A stretch of DNA of 64,000 bases from CBDBDZ01 sp965204215 (GTDB lineage: Bacteria > Pseudomonadota > Gammaproteobacteria > Pseudomonadales > GM7GCV1), in the NCBI GenBank assembly GCA_965204215.1, contig CBDBDZ010000013.1, forward strand, positions 1,116,001 through 1,180,000, read 5' to 3'. The position numbers and the translations under genes are program-made. The notes beneath the pieces are model-generated. The model was not told the origin of the DNA, made no database searches, and saw only the letters and a program-made list of their open reading frames with translations. Shown here piece after piece: positions 45,001 through 51,761 of this stretch (positions are counted from its first letter, which is position 1; the number at the start of each line of letters is the position of its first letter).

Positions 45001-45567
45001 TTTTCCAATTACTTGCTGGAGCATGCTATTATCAAAAAATTAGACGCTACTAATATCAGTTTTGAGCGTGAAACATTGCAGACATCTGAAGATCAAGCAA
45101 AAATAAGTAGTGGCTTCAGAAAGGCTCCAATCGTAGAAATTGAAGAATTTCCTATTGATGAACGCTCGCCCAGATTGCAAGATATCATTGACAACCGCCA
45201 GAATGAAAGAATAGCTGAACCCGATTCCATTATTCAAAAACAAAGTGAAGAAAGTCTCTTATTTTTATTAAGTAAAGAGCAGGAAACTGAAATTGTCATT
45301 GAACCTAAAATCACTGAAGAAGTTGACAGTTTACTGAATGAAGGCGCTAAACCCGTCATAGGAAGAAGACTTTATGACAGTTTGGATTCGCTATTACTGG
45401 ATGAGGAGGAAAGTCAGGAATCTACAAGCTCATCTTACCCCTCGTTGCCACAACGACCCGATAATAAGGATGTGATGAAAGCGGCTGTTGACAGTGAAAA
45501 TCGGGTGAATAAACTATTAAATTCATCACCCCAGAGACAAAGTGAACTGAGTGAGCTACTTCAATAA
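39064..45567 (+). CDS. giant envelope protein: Ig-like repeats, DUF11, OmpA-like domain with SPOR-like insertion
   Basis: A 2167-residue protein. A signal peptide spans about residues 18-38 (ILWVIVIGWLGASISTWAQ). Then come a Calx-beta-like domain (to ~155), roughly ten bacterial Ig-like units of 80-90 residues (to ~1075) and a calcium-binding DQDGDGISDEEE thrombospondin-3-like stretch (~1083-1120). A DUF11 domain (~1295-1428) and a DTNQNGVQDEGENGIGGA SdrD-B-like domain (~1437-1515) follow. An OmpA-like peptidoglycan-binding domain starts at ~1639 (ITGHSDNTPL, YRATRVSNTL), but before its LSRRVVVEIFYD end (~1815) there is an insertion with FHVFKGPFATKTDAISTLSRLKRQ, which looks like SPOR. A weaker OmpA-like domain lies near 1908-2015. 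It probably links surface structures to peptidoglycan. Neither neighbour is related. Confidence 0.85.
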   Translation: MRLTQIHTKIFNAVKPLRYILWVIVIGWLGASISTWAQTSATVSITGTADGAEQNGVQTIPGQFTFIRSMLSSSNTIVIYSVLGTATNASDYVQISDSIVIPANQSNAILLITPIEDADFESNESVVIQLLSVINVEGTLIDNSSSNAFITIFDDDVGFISLQNTNGTNVTGVATAGFASNIEVVNLSTGSNLICTTNIDIATGNFNCPLSPIPTNTQILNVIITDANNSANSFSQTLVVDQEDPTNLSIAFANANQLTGSGEADVAVEVSNSADGGVLCTTTISSSNTFICNFNVTIADGTLLNVDFTDASGNQVILNSTVDAIAPDLAPELFASATQLMGQSEAGATIIARNTDGQIVCQAIVPANSIDFVCVFSNALTNAAALNIIAVDEAQNESSTDTVFVDSILPEAIFDSTDGLVATALASEVIDTLLVFADGVEICNEQAINSTNLTCTFTSSVTIDQSLTAIVIDNVGNRSETLTISFSTIASPTLNVVGNLQGFVTVSGTAPPNMQILVTFPDSSTNSVGIPSTGEYLFFSSTPQPNGIIAAQVIAISGNTSQEITVTYLETLAPSEPAVTVSASNNGNAVITGTTEIVRDDDTLTVDITYPDQTQQTLIVDRATAQFIAQSSQPLAFGGTGSITVTDFAGNSTTVMFSFTEVIPPSINNLEVVSDTQGNVSISGEVESGTSVTVTFTDGSIQIVGVPDGNFTINSASPQLSSGIILIQSIDSAGNIGEDISFAFTETVAPTQPTVQIGSDTAGVITFIGTAEQNSVLTISLPDGSTTTTSADTNRNYSATSPPNQPNGTIQIFATDIAGNQSLGLEVNYVETVPPDAPEIIISGNPLGIIQVTGTAEANGILSLILPDASSVTFSIDANGNFDFTSSLPQPSGVLVALVTDVNGNVGESRTLSFTETQIPPTPDIQIEYMSDGSFNLVGQSEGLTTANILLPNGTTRNELIAENGAVFVAFALNERPEEAGIVTITATDSVGNVSLPASFQGQFTPPSVTSFVVRNGILVGQTDPNVNVQLIGSGVVLCADFSDANGDFICPTLSREIIADETLTIVATDIFFNVTIVDFSMGDQDGDGISDEEEIAGPNQIEVDGLTGSDANNDGIIDAAQGNVVTMMDSSLTNNANPVSIASIGSECNSFVAVQSLQETENLLSNEALPEDSIFSYPLGLINFNVSCEATEQMANIELLFYGFNDLSQEGAVLEDIVIRKFINGGYVTLWPESEVPGVTISTPEVLTDLTDTDGNPVEVLMFALNIENNGSLDDNSSAQFITDPIGIAIPQLGSIAAAKTVSKETATVGNPLVYTVAIENISEITVRQVRIVDLLPIGFKLLEGSDVISIGSSPTVAANLQSSVNALTTAPFDLDPGERATLSYVAIVGSGITTGIKTNRATATVGGQAVSLVATANVMIEVDPILQRSNIIGKVFYDTNQNGVQDEGENGIGGARLATVGGEWITTDAFGRYNFPGIEISQNARGMNFILKLDKASLPQGAKLLNENPKIIRLTQGVLEQVNFAVAPAVLVGQEKHTLTSPVLPEPYLQLGQEQNQEIKAPIPEEREIFQQAPDYQIEDSNIGLPGTPYSEIYVDADRQTRVQLETVDATVYKTVTKKYPKTFTVRQKDNQVIQDIVEVISELQSQGKRVSLKITGHSDNTPLKREETIRKYKDNYGIARYRATRVSNTLSDRTNVALANIQIISRGQEEPIKSFRLTLTSLPAGDNDFAWIISYGIMNENRATQFIRRNDKTLKAVKSANQFHVFKGPFATKTDAISTLSRLKRQLAKGKLEEIEVVGANVFKLQERINLTLSRRVVVEIFYDEKFIDKTQKAPGNFTVLQEVSKEPEPLESTIDYDKLDNDSPTPETLADAEKPGEVELSADIIPAALADIENSDDINTSGFEIGGIIVPRSKVIYLTVKSDKVFDSRKEGRKINVTGKRLIDGIARRIEKSPDNEYVISLDGFGSAYTEEVKEFSNYLLEHAIIKKLDATNISFERETLQTSEDQAKISSGFRKAPIVEIEEFPIDERSPRLQDIIDNRQNERIAEPDSIIQKQSEESLLFLLSKEQETEIVIEPKITEEVDSLLNEGAKPVIGRRLYDSLDSLLLDEEESQESTSSSYPSLPQRPDNKDVMKAAVDSENRVNKLLNSSPQRQSELSELLQ

Positions 45568-45636
45568 TTTTATCCAACTGATGGGAACTCCCTAGTACTT
45601 GGAGCGCCTACTGAAAGCTATGCTAAAATACAAACT

Positions 45637-45817
45637 ATGAACATTGGACAGCGTAAGCATATTGCAAATAGTCTTCGAATTGTTGGGAATGGCTCAATTT
45701 GCCAGTTATGGTTATTTAACCTTAAATACAGATAACTGGCTTCAAGTTGCTGTGTCAGCTATTGTTTATTTCATATTTGAATTGTATGCTGTTAAATTAC
45801 TGAAAATACGAGAGTAA
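45637..45817 (+). pseudogene. small membrane protein ORF, apparently frameshifted
   Basis: An ATG at 45637 starts MNIGQRKHIANSLRIVG. Around 45685 a +1 shift moves into a frame reading GMAQFASYGYLTLNT, then DNWLQVAVSAIVYFIFELYAVKLLKIRE-stop (45817), with one membrane span. Joined, the two parts make a plausible ~58-residue protein; separately, the second part could start at ATG 45689 (42 residues). I do not recognise a family with certainty. It resembles the small hypothetical proteins common in integron cassettes. Confidence 0.4.
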
Positions 45818-45822
45818 CTATT

Positions 45823-45930
45823 ATGCAAAATTATGAGTTAATGATAATTGTTTTTATTGTAGGCACTGCGCTATTTTTAATGGGTATGAGGTCTAATAAA
45901 TCGGATAGGAATCAAGCCCAAAATACCTAA
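45823..45930 (+). CDS. 35-residue single-span membrane peptide
   Basis: ATG at 45823, 5 bp after the previous stop and just downstream of CGAGAGTAA, a possible ribosome-binding site. The peptide MQNYELMIIVFIVGTALFLM continues GMRSNKSDRNQAQNT: one hydrophobic helix and a polar basic tail. It has no recognisable family. Its stop codon overlaps the first base of the attC-like sequence that follows. Confidence 0.45.
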   Translation: MQNYELMIIVFIVGTALFLMGMRSNKSDRNQAQNT

Positions 45931-45980
45931 CTAACAAGGCAATTAAATTCATTCGTTCGCTGTGCTAAGAAGCGTTATGT
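45925..45980 (+). other. integron attC-like sequence
   Basis: The stretch begins ACCTAAC (matching the attC R'' consensus RYYYAAC), goes on TAACAAGGCAATTAAATTC, has a CG-rich turn (ATTCGTTCGCT) and ends with GCGTTATGT, in which GTTATGT pairs with ACCTAAC at 6 of 7 positions. It directly follows two small ORFs, as in a gene cassette. No integrase or second attC was found, so this is tentative. Confidence 0.35.
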
Positions 45981-46019
45981 TTGGTAAAATCTAAAGTATG
46001 GTAATGATAGTGATAGAGC

Positions 46020-46607
46020 CTATAGTTTATTAAACATTTTAGGGTTAAGAATATTTACCATAACCGCTTTGGCAGTTTCTGAACCAATGTTTTTAATGGA
46101 GTGAAAGCTATCACCTCTGTAGCGTAAAGTTTCATTTTGTTTGGCAATTTTAATTTCATCATTCACTGTAACTTCTAACTCGCCAGCAATAATTGAAAGG
46201 TTTTCAACAGAACCAGATTGGTGGGGTTCAGATTCCAATATACCGCCTGGCTCGGCTTCAAACCAGTAGTATTGAACCCAATCGATGGTATCTAACCAGC
46301 CGATAATACTAAGCCAACATTTGCCATCTTCACTGGTTAATTTCGGTGTGTCTGATGCTTTGGCGTGCTGCACAAAATTTTGTTTTTTGTCATTTTTAAA
46401 CACTGCGTCAATAGACGTATCTAAAGCTAAGCTCAAACGCCAGAGTGTTGAAACTGTGGGATTATTTTCATTGCGCTCAATTTGAGAAATAATAGACTTA
46501 GCAACGCCTGATTGTTCGGATAAATCACCCAGCGACAAATTACTAGACTTCCTGAGACGTTGGATGACTTTGCCATATTCTGGTGGTTGCTGAGGTTTAA
46601 TAGTCAT
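46020..46607 (-). CDS. XRE-family regulator with C-terminal cupin domain
   Basis: A 195-residue protein. The N-terminal helix-turn-helix (VIQRLRKSSNLSLGDLSEQS, then GVAKSIISQIERNENNPTVSTLWRLSLAL) is a classic XRE/HipB type. A cupin barrel follows, with EPGGILESEPHQSGSVENLSIIAGELEVTV and DSFHSIKN. Such regulators (PuuR- or SutR-like) sense small ligands. It diverges from the sulfite-reductase cluster across a 190-bp gap holding repeated TTGTTTTATATAAA sites, so it may control that cluster and itself. SutR (YdcN) of E. coli, an XRE-cupin protein, is reported to regulate sulfur-utilisation genes, which supports this. Confidence 0.85.
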   Translation of the reverse strand: MTIKPQQPPEYGKVIQRLRKSSNLSLGDLSEQSGVAKSIISQIERNENNPTVSTLWRLSLALDTSIDAVFKNDKKQNFVQHAKASDTPKLTSEDGKCWLSIIGWLDTIDWVQYYWFEAEPGGILESEPHQSGSVENLSIIAGELEVTVNDEIKIAKQNETLRYRGDSFHSIKNIGSETAKAVMVNILNPKMFNKL

Positions 46608-46657
46608 AATATTTAATTTATTTTATCTTTATTTCGTTATTTTGTTTTAATTAGGCG

Positions 46658-46710
46658 TTGTTTTATATAAAATACAAAATATTCTTTATATAGAACTTGT
46701 TTTATATAAA
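46658..46710. promoter_or_regulatory. paired TTGTTTTATATAAA sites between regulator and cysI
   Basis: The 14-mer TTGTTTTATATAAA occurs at 46658-46671 and again at 46697-46710, 39 bp apart (close to four helical turns). A related inverted half (CTTTATATAGAAC) lies between them. Each contains the palindrome TTTATATAAA. Spacing and position in a divergent gap suggest operator sites for the XRE-cupin protein; the AT-rich core may also overlap a promoter. Confidence 0.5.
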
Positions 46711-46797
46711 GGTCAGTTTGTGAGCGATGCTAGGCTAATAGCTGTCAGCATAACAAACAAACCGATTAAATAAAACAGCCAAATAAAATAATCAAAT

Positions 46798-48444
46798 ATG
46801 TACAGCTACGATCAATACGACCATCAACTACTCAACGAACGTATCAATCAATACCGCTATCAAACTCAACGCTTTCTTGATGGGAATTTGACAGAAGACG
46901 AATTTAAACCGTTACGTTTAATGAATGGTGTTTATACACAAATACATTCGCCAATGTTGCGGGTTGCCATCCCTTATGGTTTATTAAATAGTGGGCAATT
47001 GCGAAAATTAGCATTTATTGCCAAACATTATGACAGGGGCTTTGGACATTTTACCACAAGGCAAAACATTCAATATAACTGGGTGCAAATGGCTGAAATA
47101 CCAGATATTTTAGAGCAACTTGCAGAGGATGAAATGCATGCCATTCAAACCAGTGGTAACTGTATCCGCAATATTACTGCTGATCATCTGGCAGGCGTAA
47201 ATAATAAAGAATTGGAAGACCCCAGACCCTATTGCGAAATTATTAGGCAGTGGTCTACATTACACCCGGAATTTGCCTATTTGCCACGCAAGTTCAAAAT
47301 TGCAATAACTGGTAGCAGCGAAGATAGAGCAGCTACACAGGTTCACGATGTAGGATTGCACCTTGAAAAAAATGCAACTGGAGAAATTGGTTTTAAAGTA
47401 TTAGTTGGTGGAGGATTAGGTAGAACGCCAATTATAGGTAAAGTTATTAAGCCCTTTTTAGCAAAGCGCGATTTACTTTCTTATCTCGAGGCAGTACTAC
47501 GAGTTTACAATTTACATGGAAGACGAGATAACAAATACAAGGCACGGATTAAAATTTTAATCAACGCATTAGGCATTGATGAGTTTGGGCGTCAAGTAGA
47601 AGAGGAGTGGGAGCGAATACGAGAAACCTCCTTGCAGGTAACTAATGAGGAAATTGAATATTATCAAAAATTTTTTCAGCCTTTTTCCTATGAAAAAATT
47701 AATGTTGAGCTCTTAATCGAACAATACAACCAACGCTTTCGTGATTGGTTAACCCAGAATACTATTGAACATAAAGTTGCAGGTTATAGCGTGGTTTATT
47801 TGTCATTAAAGCCGCACGGGAAAGCACCAGGCGATATAACTGCTCAGCAAATGTCAGGCTTGGCCGATCTTGCCGATAAGTATAACCAGGGAGAGATTCG
47901 AGTAACTCACCAACAAAATTTATTGTTAGCACATATTAAGCAAAGCGAATTATTTGAACTTTGGCAACAATTAGCTATTTTGCAATTAGCAACACCTAAT
48001 ATCAATTCGTTAACGGATATTATTTGCTGCCCCGGGCTGGATTACTGTGCTTTAGCTAATGCTGAGTCCATTTCTGTTTCCAGGCAAATTCAGCAGCGTT
48101 TTGATGATTTTGACAGACTATACAATATTGGTAGTATCAGTGTTAACATATCGGGTTGTATGAATGCTTGCGGTCATCACCATGTAGGTAATATTGGTAT
48201 TTTAGGGGTAGACAAGCATGGTGTTGAATACTACCAGATAACCATTGGAGGCTCTTCAAAAGAAGATGCATCCCTGGGCGAAGTTTTAGGCCCTTCTGTA
48301 GCTAAACATGAAGTGGCAGATTGTATCGAAACAATTCTGTCTGTCTATATTGAACAACGCTTACCCAATGAAACTTTTTTACAGACTGTAAGGCGCCTTG
48401 GTATTAAACCATTTAAACAGAGAGTATATGGCACAAGTCATTAA
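46798..48444 (+). CDS. cysI: nitrite/sulfite reductase hemoprotein (CysI-like)
   Basis: A 548-residue siroheme/4Fe-4S reductase. The cluster-siroheme ligands are CCPGLDYCALANAE (C.....C) near residue 413 and SGCMNACGHHHVGNIG (C...C) near 456. Two ferredoxin-like half-domains are visible: GFGHFTTRQNIQYNWV near residue 80 and GEIRVTHQQNLLLAHI near 365. It reduces sulfite to sulfide, six electrons; nitrite cannot be excluded from sequence, but the DUF934, siroheme-synthesis and metZ neighbours favour assimilatory sulfite reduction. The electron donor is not encoded here. Confidence 0.9.
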   Translation: MYSYDQYDHQLLNERINQYRYQTQRFLDGNLTEDEFKPLRLMNGVYTQIHSPMLRVAIPYGLLNSGQLRKLAFIAKHYDRGFGHFTTRQNIQYNWVQMAEIPDILEQLAEDEMHAIQTSGNCIRNITADHLAGVNNKELEDPRPYCEIIRQWSTLHPEFAYLPRKFKIAITGSSEDRAATQVHDVGLHLEKNATGEIGFKVLVGGGLGRTPIIGKVIKPFLAKRDLLSYLEAVLRVYNLHGRRDNKYKARIKILINALGIDEFGRQVEEEWERIRETSLQVTNEEIEYYQKFFQPFSYEKINVELLIEQYNQRFRDWLTQNTIEHKVAGYSVVYLSLKPHGKAPGDITAQQMSGLADLADKYNQGEIRVTHQQNLLLAHIKQSELFELWQQLAILQLATPNINSLTDIICCPGLDYCALANAESISVSRQIQQRFDDFDRLYNIGSISVNISGCMNACGHHHVGNIGILGVDKHGVEYYQITIGGSSKEDASLGEVLGPSVAKHEVADCIETILSVYIEQRLPNETFLQTVRRLGIKPFKQRVYGTSH

Positions 48445-48877
48445 TTTACTTATCAAACAAGTATCTGGTAAATGGCAGTTCATCAATGAGCCGTTGCCGG
48501 CAGAGATTACGTTAAACGGCGATAGTGATATGAAAGCTATCAGTTTAGATAACACTCATGTTATAGCTATTGAATTTCCGTTGTTCGTCGATGGTAGGGG
48601 CTATTCGCAAGCACGATTGTTACGTGAGCAATACCACTACAAAGGAGAGCTTAGAGCCATCGGCAATGTGCTTTACGACCAACTTTATTATATGCTGAGG
48701 TGCGGCTTTGATAGTTTTGAATTAAATGCTGGCAGAATTGAGCGATTAAGTGAAAGAGAGTCTGTTATTAAGGCTTTTACTGAAATTAGTTTGGCCTATC
48801 AATCAACTGCTGATAATGCTGCCAATATCAGACAGTTAAGATTTGGGTTGGAGGTTTCTGGTGCTGGTTCCAATTAA
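48428..48877 (+). CDS. DUF934 domain protein, sulfite-reductase accessory
   Basis: A 149-residue protein from ATG 48428, overlapping the cysI end by 17 bp (the open frame begins at 48398 but ATG 48428 gives the family start). Typical DUF934 features are IEFPLFVDGRGYSQARLLREQYHYKGELRAIGNVLYDQLYYMLRCGFDSFEL. Genes of this family almost always follow single-chain sulfite reductases in proteobacteria. A role in electron delivery or assembly has been suggested but not shown. The product is soluble. Confidence 0.85.
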   Translation: MAQVINLLIKQVSGKWQFINEPLPAEITLNGDSDMKAISLDNTHVIAIEFPLFVDGRGYSQARLLREQYHYKGELRAIGNVLYDQLYYMLRCGFDSFELNAGRIERLSERESVIKAFTEISLAYQSTADNAANIRQLRFGLEVSGAGSN

Positions 48878-49661
48878 AACAACTAAAAAGCAAGGGGAAG
48901 TGTACCTGGTTGGTGCAGGTTCAGGAACGGCTGATTTATTGACGCTAAAGGCGTATCGACTAATTATCCAGTCGGATGTAGTAGTGTATGATCGATTAAT
49001 TTCCAGCGATATTATTGCTTTAATACCCAGCAATGCAGAGCGTTATTATGTAGGTAAAGCACGCGGTTTGCATCTGATTGCTCAACAGGATATTACCCAG
49101 TTATTAGTGGATAAAGCCAAACAAGGTAAAAAAGTCTGTCGTCTAAAAGGTGGTGACCCATTTATTTTTGGTCGTGGTGGTGAAGAACAGGAAGGGTTGG
49201 CAGCAAATAATGTAAGCTATCAGGTTGTGCCTGGCATTACCGCCGCAATTGCTTGTTCGGCTTATGCAAGGATACCACTCACTCACCGCGATTACGCGCA
49301 ATCTGTGTTATTTGCCACCGCTCACAATAAAAGCGGCAAGCTGGAACACCTTAACTGGATGCAGTATGCACAGCCAAATCAAACGCTTGTGTTCTATATG
49401 GGAGTCAAACATATTGCTGGTATTTGTGAACAGTTAATCGCGCATGGAGCGGATGCAAACTTGCCAGTAGCTGTAGTGGAGAAGGGCGGTTTATCTGAAC
49501 AGCGAGTCGTTACCTCTGACTTAAAGGAATTGCCTGCCAAGGTAGCACTAAACAAGATAACTTCTCCAGCACTCATCATTGTCGGAGAAGTGGTTAAGTT
49601 GCGCCAATCGTTAGCATGTGCAGAGCAACAGGTGCAAAAATTAAATGCCAGGGTTATTTAA
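48861..49661 (+). CDS. cobA: uroporphyrinogen-III C-methyltransferase (SUMT)
   Basis: A 266-residue SAM-dependent methyltransferase that makes precorrin-2. Motifs are GEVYLVGAGSGTADLLTLKAYRLI near the N-terminus, VCRLKGGDPFIFGRGGEE near residue 88 and VVPGITAAIACSAYARIPLTHRDYA near 120. The start is the GTG at 48861, because GGAGG lies six bases upstream; it overlaps the DUF934 gene by 17 bp. The following gene supplies the next siroheme step, so CysG is split into two polypeptides here. Confidence 0.94.
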   Translation: MLVPIKTTKKQGEVYLVGAGSGTADLLTLKAYRLIIQSDVVVYDRLISSDIIALIPSNAERYYVGKARGLHLIAQQDITQLLVDKAKQGKKVCRLKGGDPFIFGRGGEEQEGLAANNVSYQVVPGITAAIACSAYARIPLTHRDYAQSVLFATAHNKSGKLEHLNWMQYAQPNQTLVFYMGVKHIAGICEQLIAHGADANLPVAVVEKGGLSEQRVVTSDLKELPAKVALNKITSPALIIVGEVVKLRQSLACAEQQVQKLNARVI

Positions 49662-49663
49662 CC

Positions 49664-50233
49664 GTGAGTAATCAGCTCTACCCTGTATTTTTAAAACTGG
49701 ATCAACTCAAAGTGCTTATTGTCGGTGGAGGCAGTATTGTTATTGAAAAAATTCATTCCATATTTGAAAGTAGTCCCAATGCCAATGTTACAGTACAGGC
49801 ACAGCAAATGAGTGAAGAATTACATTTTTTATTAAAAGGTCACTCCATCAAATATCAGATCAAAGCATTTAAAGCAAATGATGTTAAAAACTATTCCATA
49901 GTTATTGCAGCTACAGAAGATCCAGCATTAAATTGTATGGTTTATCGTGCAGCTAAAGCACATAATTGTTTGGTGAATGTTGCAGATACACCAACATTTT
50001 GTGATTTTTTCTTAGGTGCTATTGTCAATAAAGGCAACTTGAAAATTGCGATATCAACCAATGGTCAATCGCCGACTGTTGCAAAGCGCTTAAAACAATT
50101 ATTTCAAGATATTATTCCTATTGAAATTAATAGTTTAATTAACAATCTTAATATTATACGTAAACAGTTAAAGACAAACTTTGCAACCAAGGTTAAGCAC
50201 CTCAATCAGCTTACCGAATCACTCGTTTCATAA
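49664..50233 (+). CDS. precorrin-2 dehydrogenase / siroheme synthase N-terminal-type protein
   Basis: A 189-residue protein from GTG 49664, two bases after the SUMT stop. The NAD-binding LDQLKVLIVGGGSIVIEKI and the YSIVIAATEDPALNCMVYRAAKAHNCLVNVADTPTFCDFFLGAIVNKGNLKIAISTNGQSPTVAKRLK stretch match CysG-N/Met8/SirC. It oxidises precorrin-2 to sirohydrochlorin and may also insert iron. The second glycine-rich position reads GGGSIVIEK rather than the more usual GGG.VA..K, so some drift is present. Confidence 0.9.
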   Translation: MSNQLYPVFLKLDQLKVLIVGGGSIVIEKIHSIFESSPNANVTVQAQQMSEELHFLLKGHSIKYQIKAFKANDVKNYSIVIAATEDPALNCMVYRAAKAHNCLVNVADTPTFCDFFLGAIVNKGNLKIAISTNGQSPTVAKRLKQLFQDIIPIEINSLINNLNIIRKQLKTNFATKVKHLNQLTESLVS

Positions 50234-50258
50234 TCTAAGATAATGATATCGCGAAGTC

Positions 50259-51419
50259 ATGTCAACTAGATTTGAAACGGATGCCATTCGCATTCAAACG
50301 CCACGAAGTCAAAATAAAGAGCACTCAACACCACTATACCTGACTTCAAGTTTCGTGTTTGATGACGCCAAAGAAGCAGAGGCATTATTTAATGACTTAC
50401 AAGAAGGCAATGTTTACAGCCGTTTCACTAACCCCAGTGTACGCGAATTTGAATTAAAAATGGCAGCGCTTGAAAAACTGGATGATACACTGGCAACAGC
50501 ATCTGGAATGGCAGCTATTTTTGTATCCATAATCGGTTTGCTAGAGCAGGGGGATCATTTATTAGTATGCCGTTCTATTTTTGGTAACACTCACAAAATT
50601 GTTCGCGATATACTGCCGCGTTACGGTATTAGTAGCACCTATGTCGATATTAACCAAGCCGAAGTGTGGGAAGCAGCGATTCAACCCAATACCAAGATGA
50701 TTTTTGTTGAAAGTCCATCTAACCCCAAGCTGGATATTATTGACCTCAACTGGCTTAGTCAGTTAGCCAAAAAACACAATGTACTGACTAATGTTGATAA
50801 CTGTATGGCAACACCTTATCTACAACAACCAGCAAGTTTTGGTATTGATATTGTTACCCACTCCGCAACTAAATTTATCGACGGTCAAGGTAGAGTCTTG
50901 GGTGGTGCTATTGTTAGCAACAACAAAATTATAGAAAAACTTCGCAAATTTAACCGGCCAACTGGCGCCAGCCTGTCACCTTTTAATGCCTGGGTACTAT
51001 CCAAAAGCCTGGAAACATTAGCCCTAAGAATGGACAGGCACAGTGCTAATGCTTTGGCTGTGGCGCAATATCTGGAAAATCATAACGCGGTAAAGCGTGT
51101 CTATTACCCTTTTTTGCCATCTCACCCACAATATCAATTAGCTAACAGACAAATGAACACAGGTGGCGCATTAGTAGGTTTTGAAATGAAAAATGGTAAG
51201 GCTGCTGACTTTCTCGACAACTTGAAAATGATCTCTCTGACAGGTAATTTAGGCGATACAAGAAGTATTGCAACCCATCCAGCCTCAACCACGCATTCCA
51301 GGTTAAACACTGAAGAACTACAACTAGCAGGTATTACGCATAGCTTCATTCGCATATCAGTAGGGTTAGAGCATATAAGAGATATTATTGAGGATATAGA
51401 ACAGGCAATTAGTCTATAG
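50259..51419 (+). CDS. metZ: O-succinylhomoserine sulfhydrylase (MetZ-like)
   Basis: A 386-residue PLP enzyme of the Cys/Met metabolism family. It carries YSRFTNPSVREFELKMAALE near residue 52, ATASGMAAI, VESPSNPKLDIIDL, VDNCMATPYLQQPASFGIDIVTHSATKFIDGQGRVLGG with the PLP lysine in SATK, and the C-terminal THPASTTHSRL. The family joins sulfide with O-succinylhomoserine (or O-acetyl) to form homocysteine. Its place directly after the sulfite-reductase and siroheme genes fits use of the sulfide made there. Confidence 0.92.
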   Translation: MSTRFETDAIRIQTPRSQNKEHSTPLYLTSSFVFDDAKEAEALFNDLQEGNVYSRFTNPSVREFELKMAALEKLDDTLATASGMAAIFVSIIGLLEQGDHLLVCRSIFGNTHKIVRDILPRYGISSTYVDINQAEVWEAAIQPNTKMIFVESPSNPKLDIIDLNWLSQLAKKHNVLTNVDNCMATPYLQQPASFGIDIVTHSATKFIDGQGRVLGGAIVSNNKIIEKLRKFNRPTGASLSPFNAWVLSKSLETLALRMDRHSANALAVAQYLENHNAVKRVYYPFLPSHPQYQLANRQMNTGGALVGFEMKNGKAADFLDNLKMISLTGNLGDTRSIATHPASTTHSRLNTEELQLAGITHSFIRISVGLEHIRDIIEDIEQAISL

Positions 51420-51506
51420 AGAGTTTTGAGTAATACAGTGTTGTATTGTGGGACTTTTCATTTGTACAAAAAGCATGAAGTATTAAACTGATTTTTATTA
51501 AGTAGT

Positions 51507-51534
51507 TTGAGTTAAAGACAAAATACAGTATTAT
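51507..51534 (+). promoter_or_regulatory. probable sigma-70 promoter for the DUF3094-AI-2E-mpl group
   Basis: TTGAGT at 51507 and TATTAT at 51529-51534 are separated by 16 bp, 27 bp upstream of the DUF3094 ATG. The gap after metZ suggests a new transcription unit starts here. Confidence 0.45.
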
Positions 51535-51561
51535 TAACGGATTTTTCTCATAATACAGAAT

Positions 51562-51753
51562 ATGCATAACCCTGACGATTTATCCAGCGAAGATATTGAG
51601 CGCGTTAACAACGTTATTAATAGTGGTTATAACGATACTCAACGTGGACCCTTTCGGTTTTGGCGCTTACTTGGTATCTTATGGGCAATCGTTACCCTGC
51701 TTGGCTTGATTGCTTTGGGGTTAGGTCGATATATGGAAAATAATTTGTTATAA
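51562..51753 (+). CDS. DUF3094 family small membrane protein
   Basis: A 63-residue protein. The polar N-terminal half reads DLSSEDIERVNNVINSGYND, then a basic RGPFRFWRLLG leads into one membrane span (ILWAIVTLLGLIALGLGRYM). This pattern is that of DUF3094, a family largely limited to Pseudomonadales and relatives and of unknown function. It is followed by the AI-2E permease after 8 bp. Confidence 0.8.
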   Translation: MHNPDDLSSEDIERVNNVINSGYNDTQRGPFRFWRLLGILWAIVTLLGLIALGLGRYMENNLL

Positions 51754-51761
51754 CATTAAAT

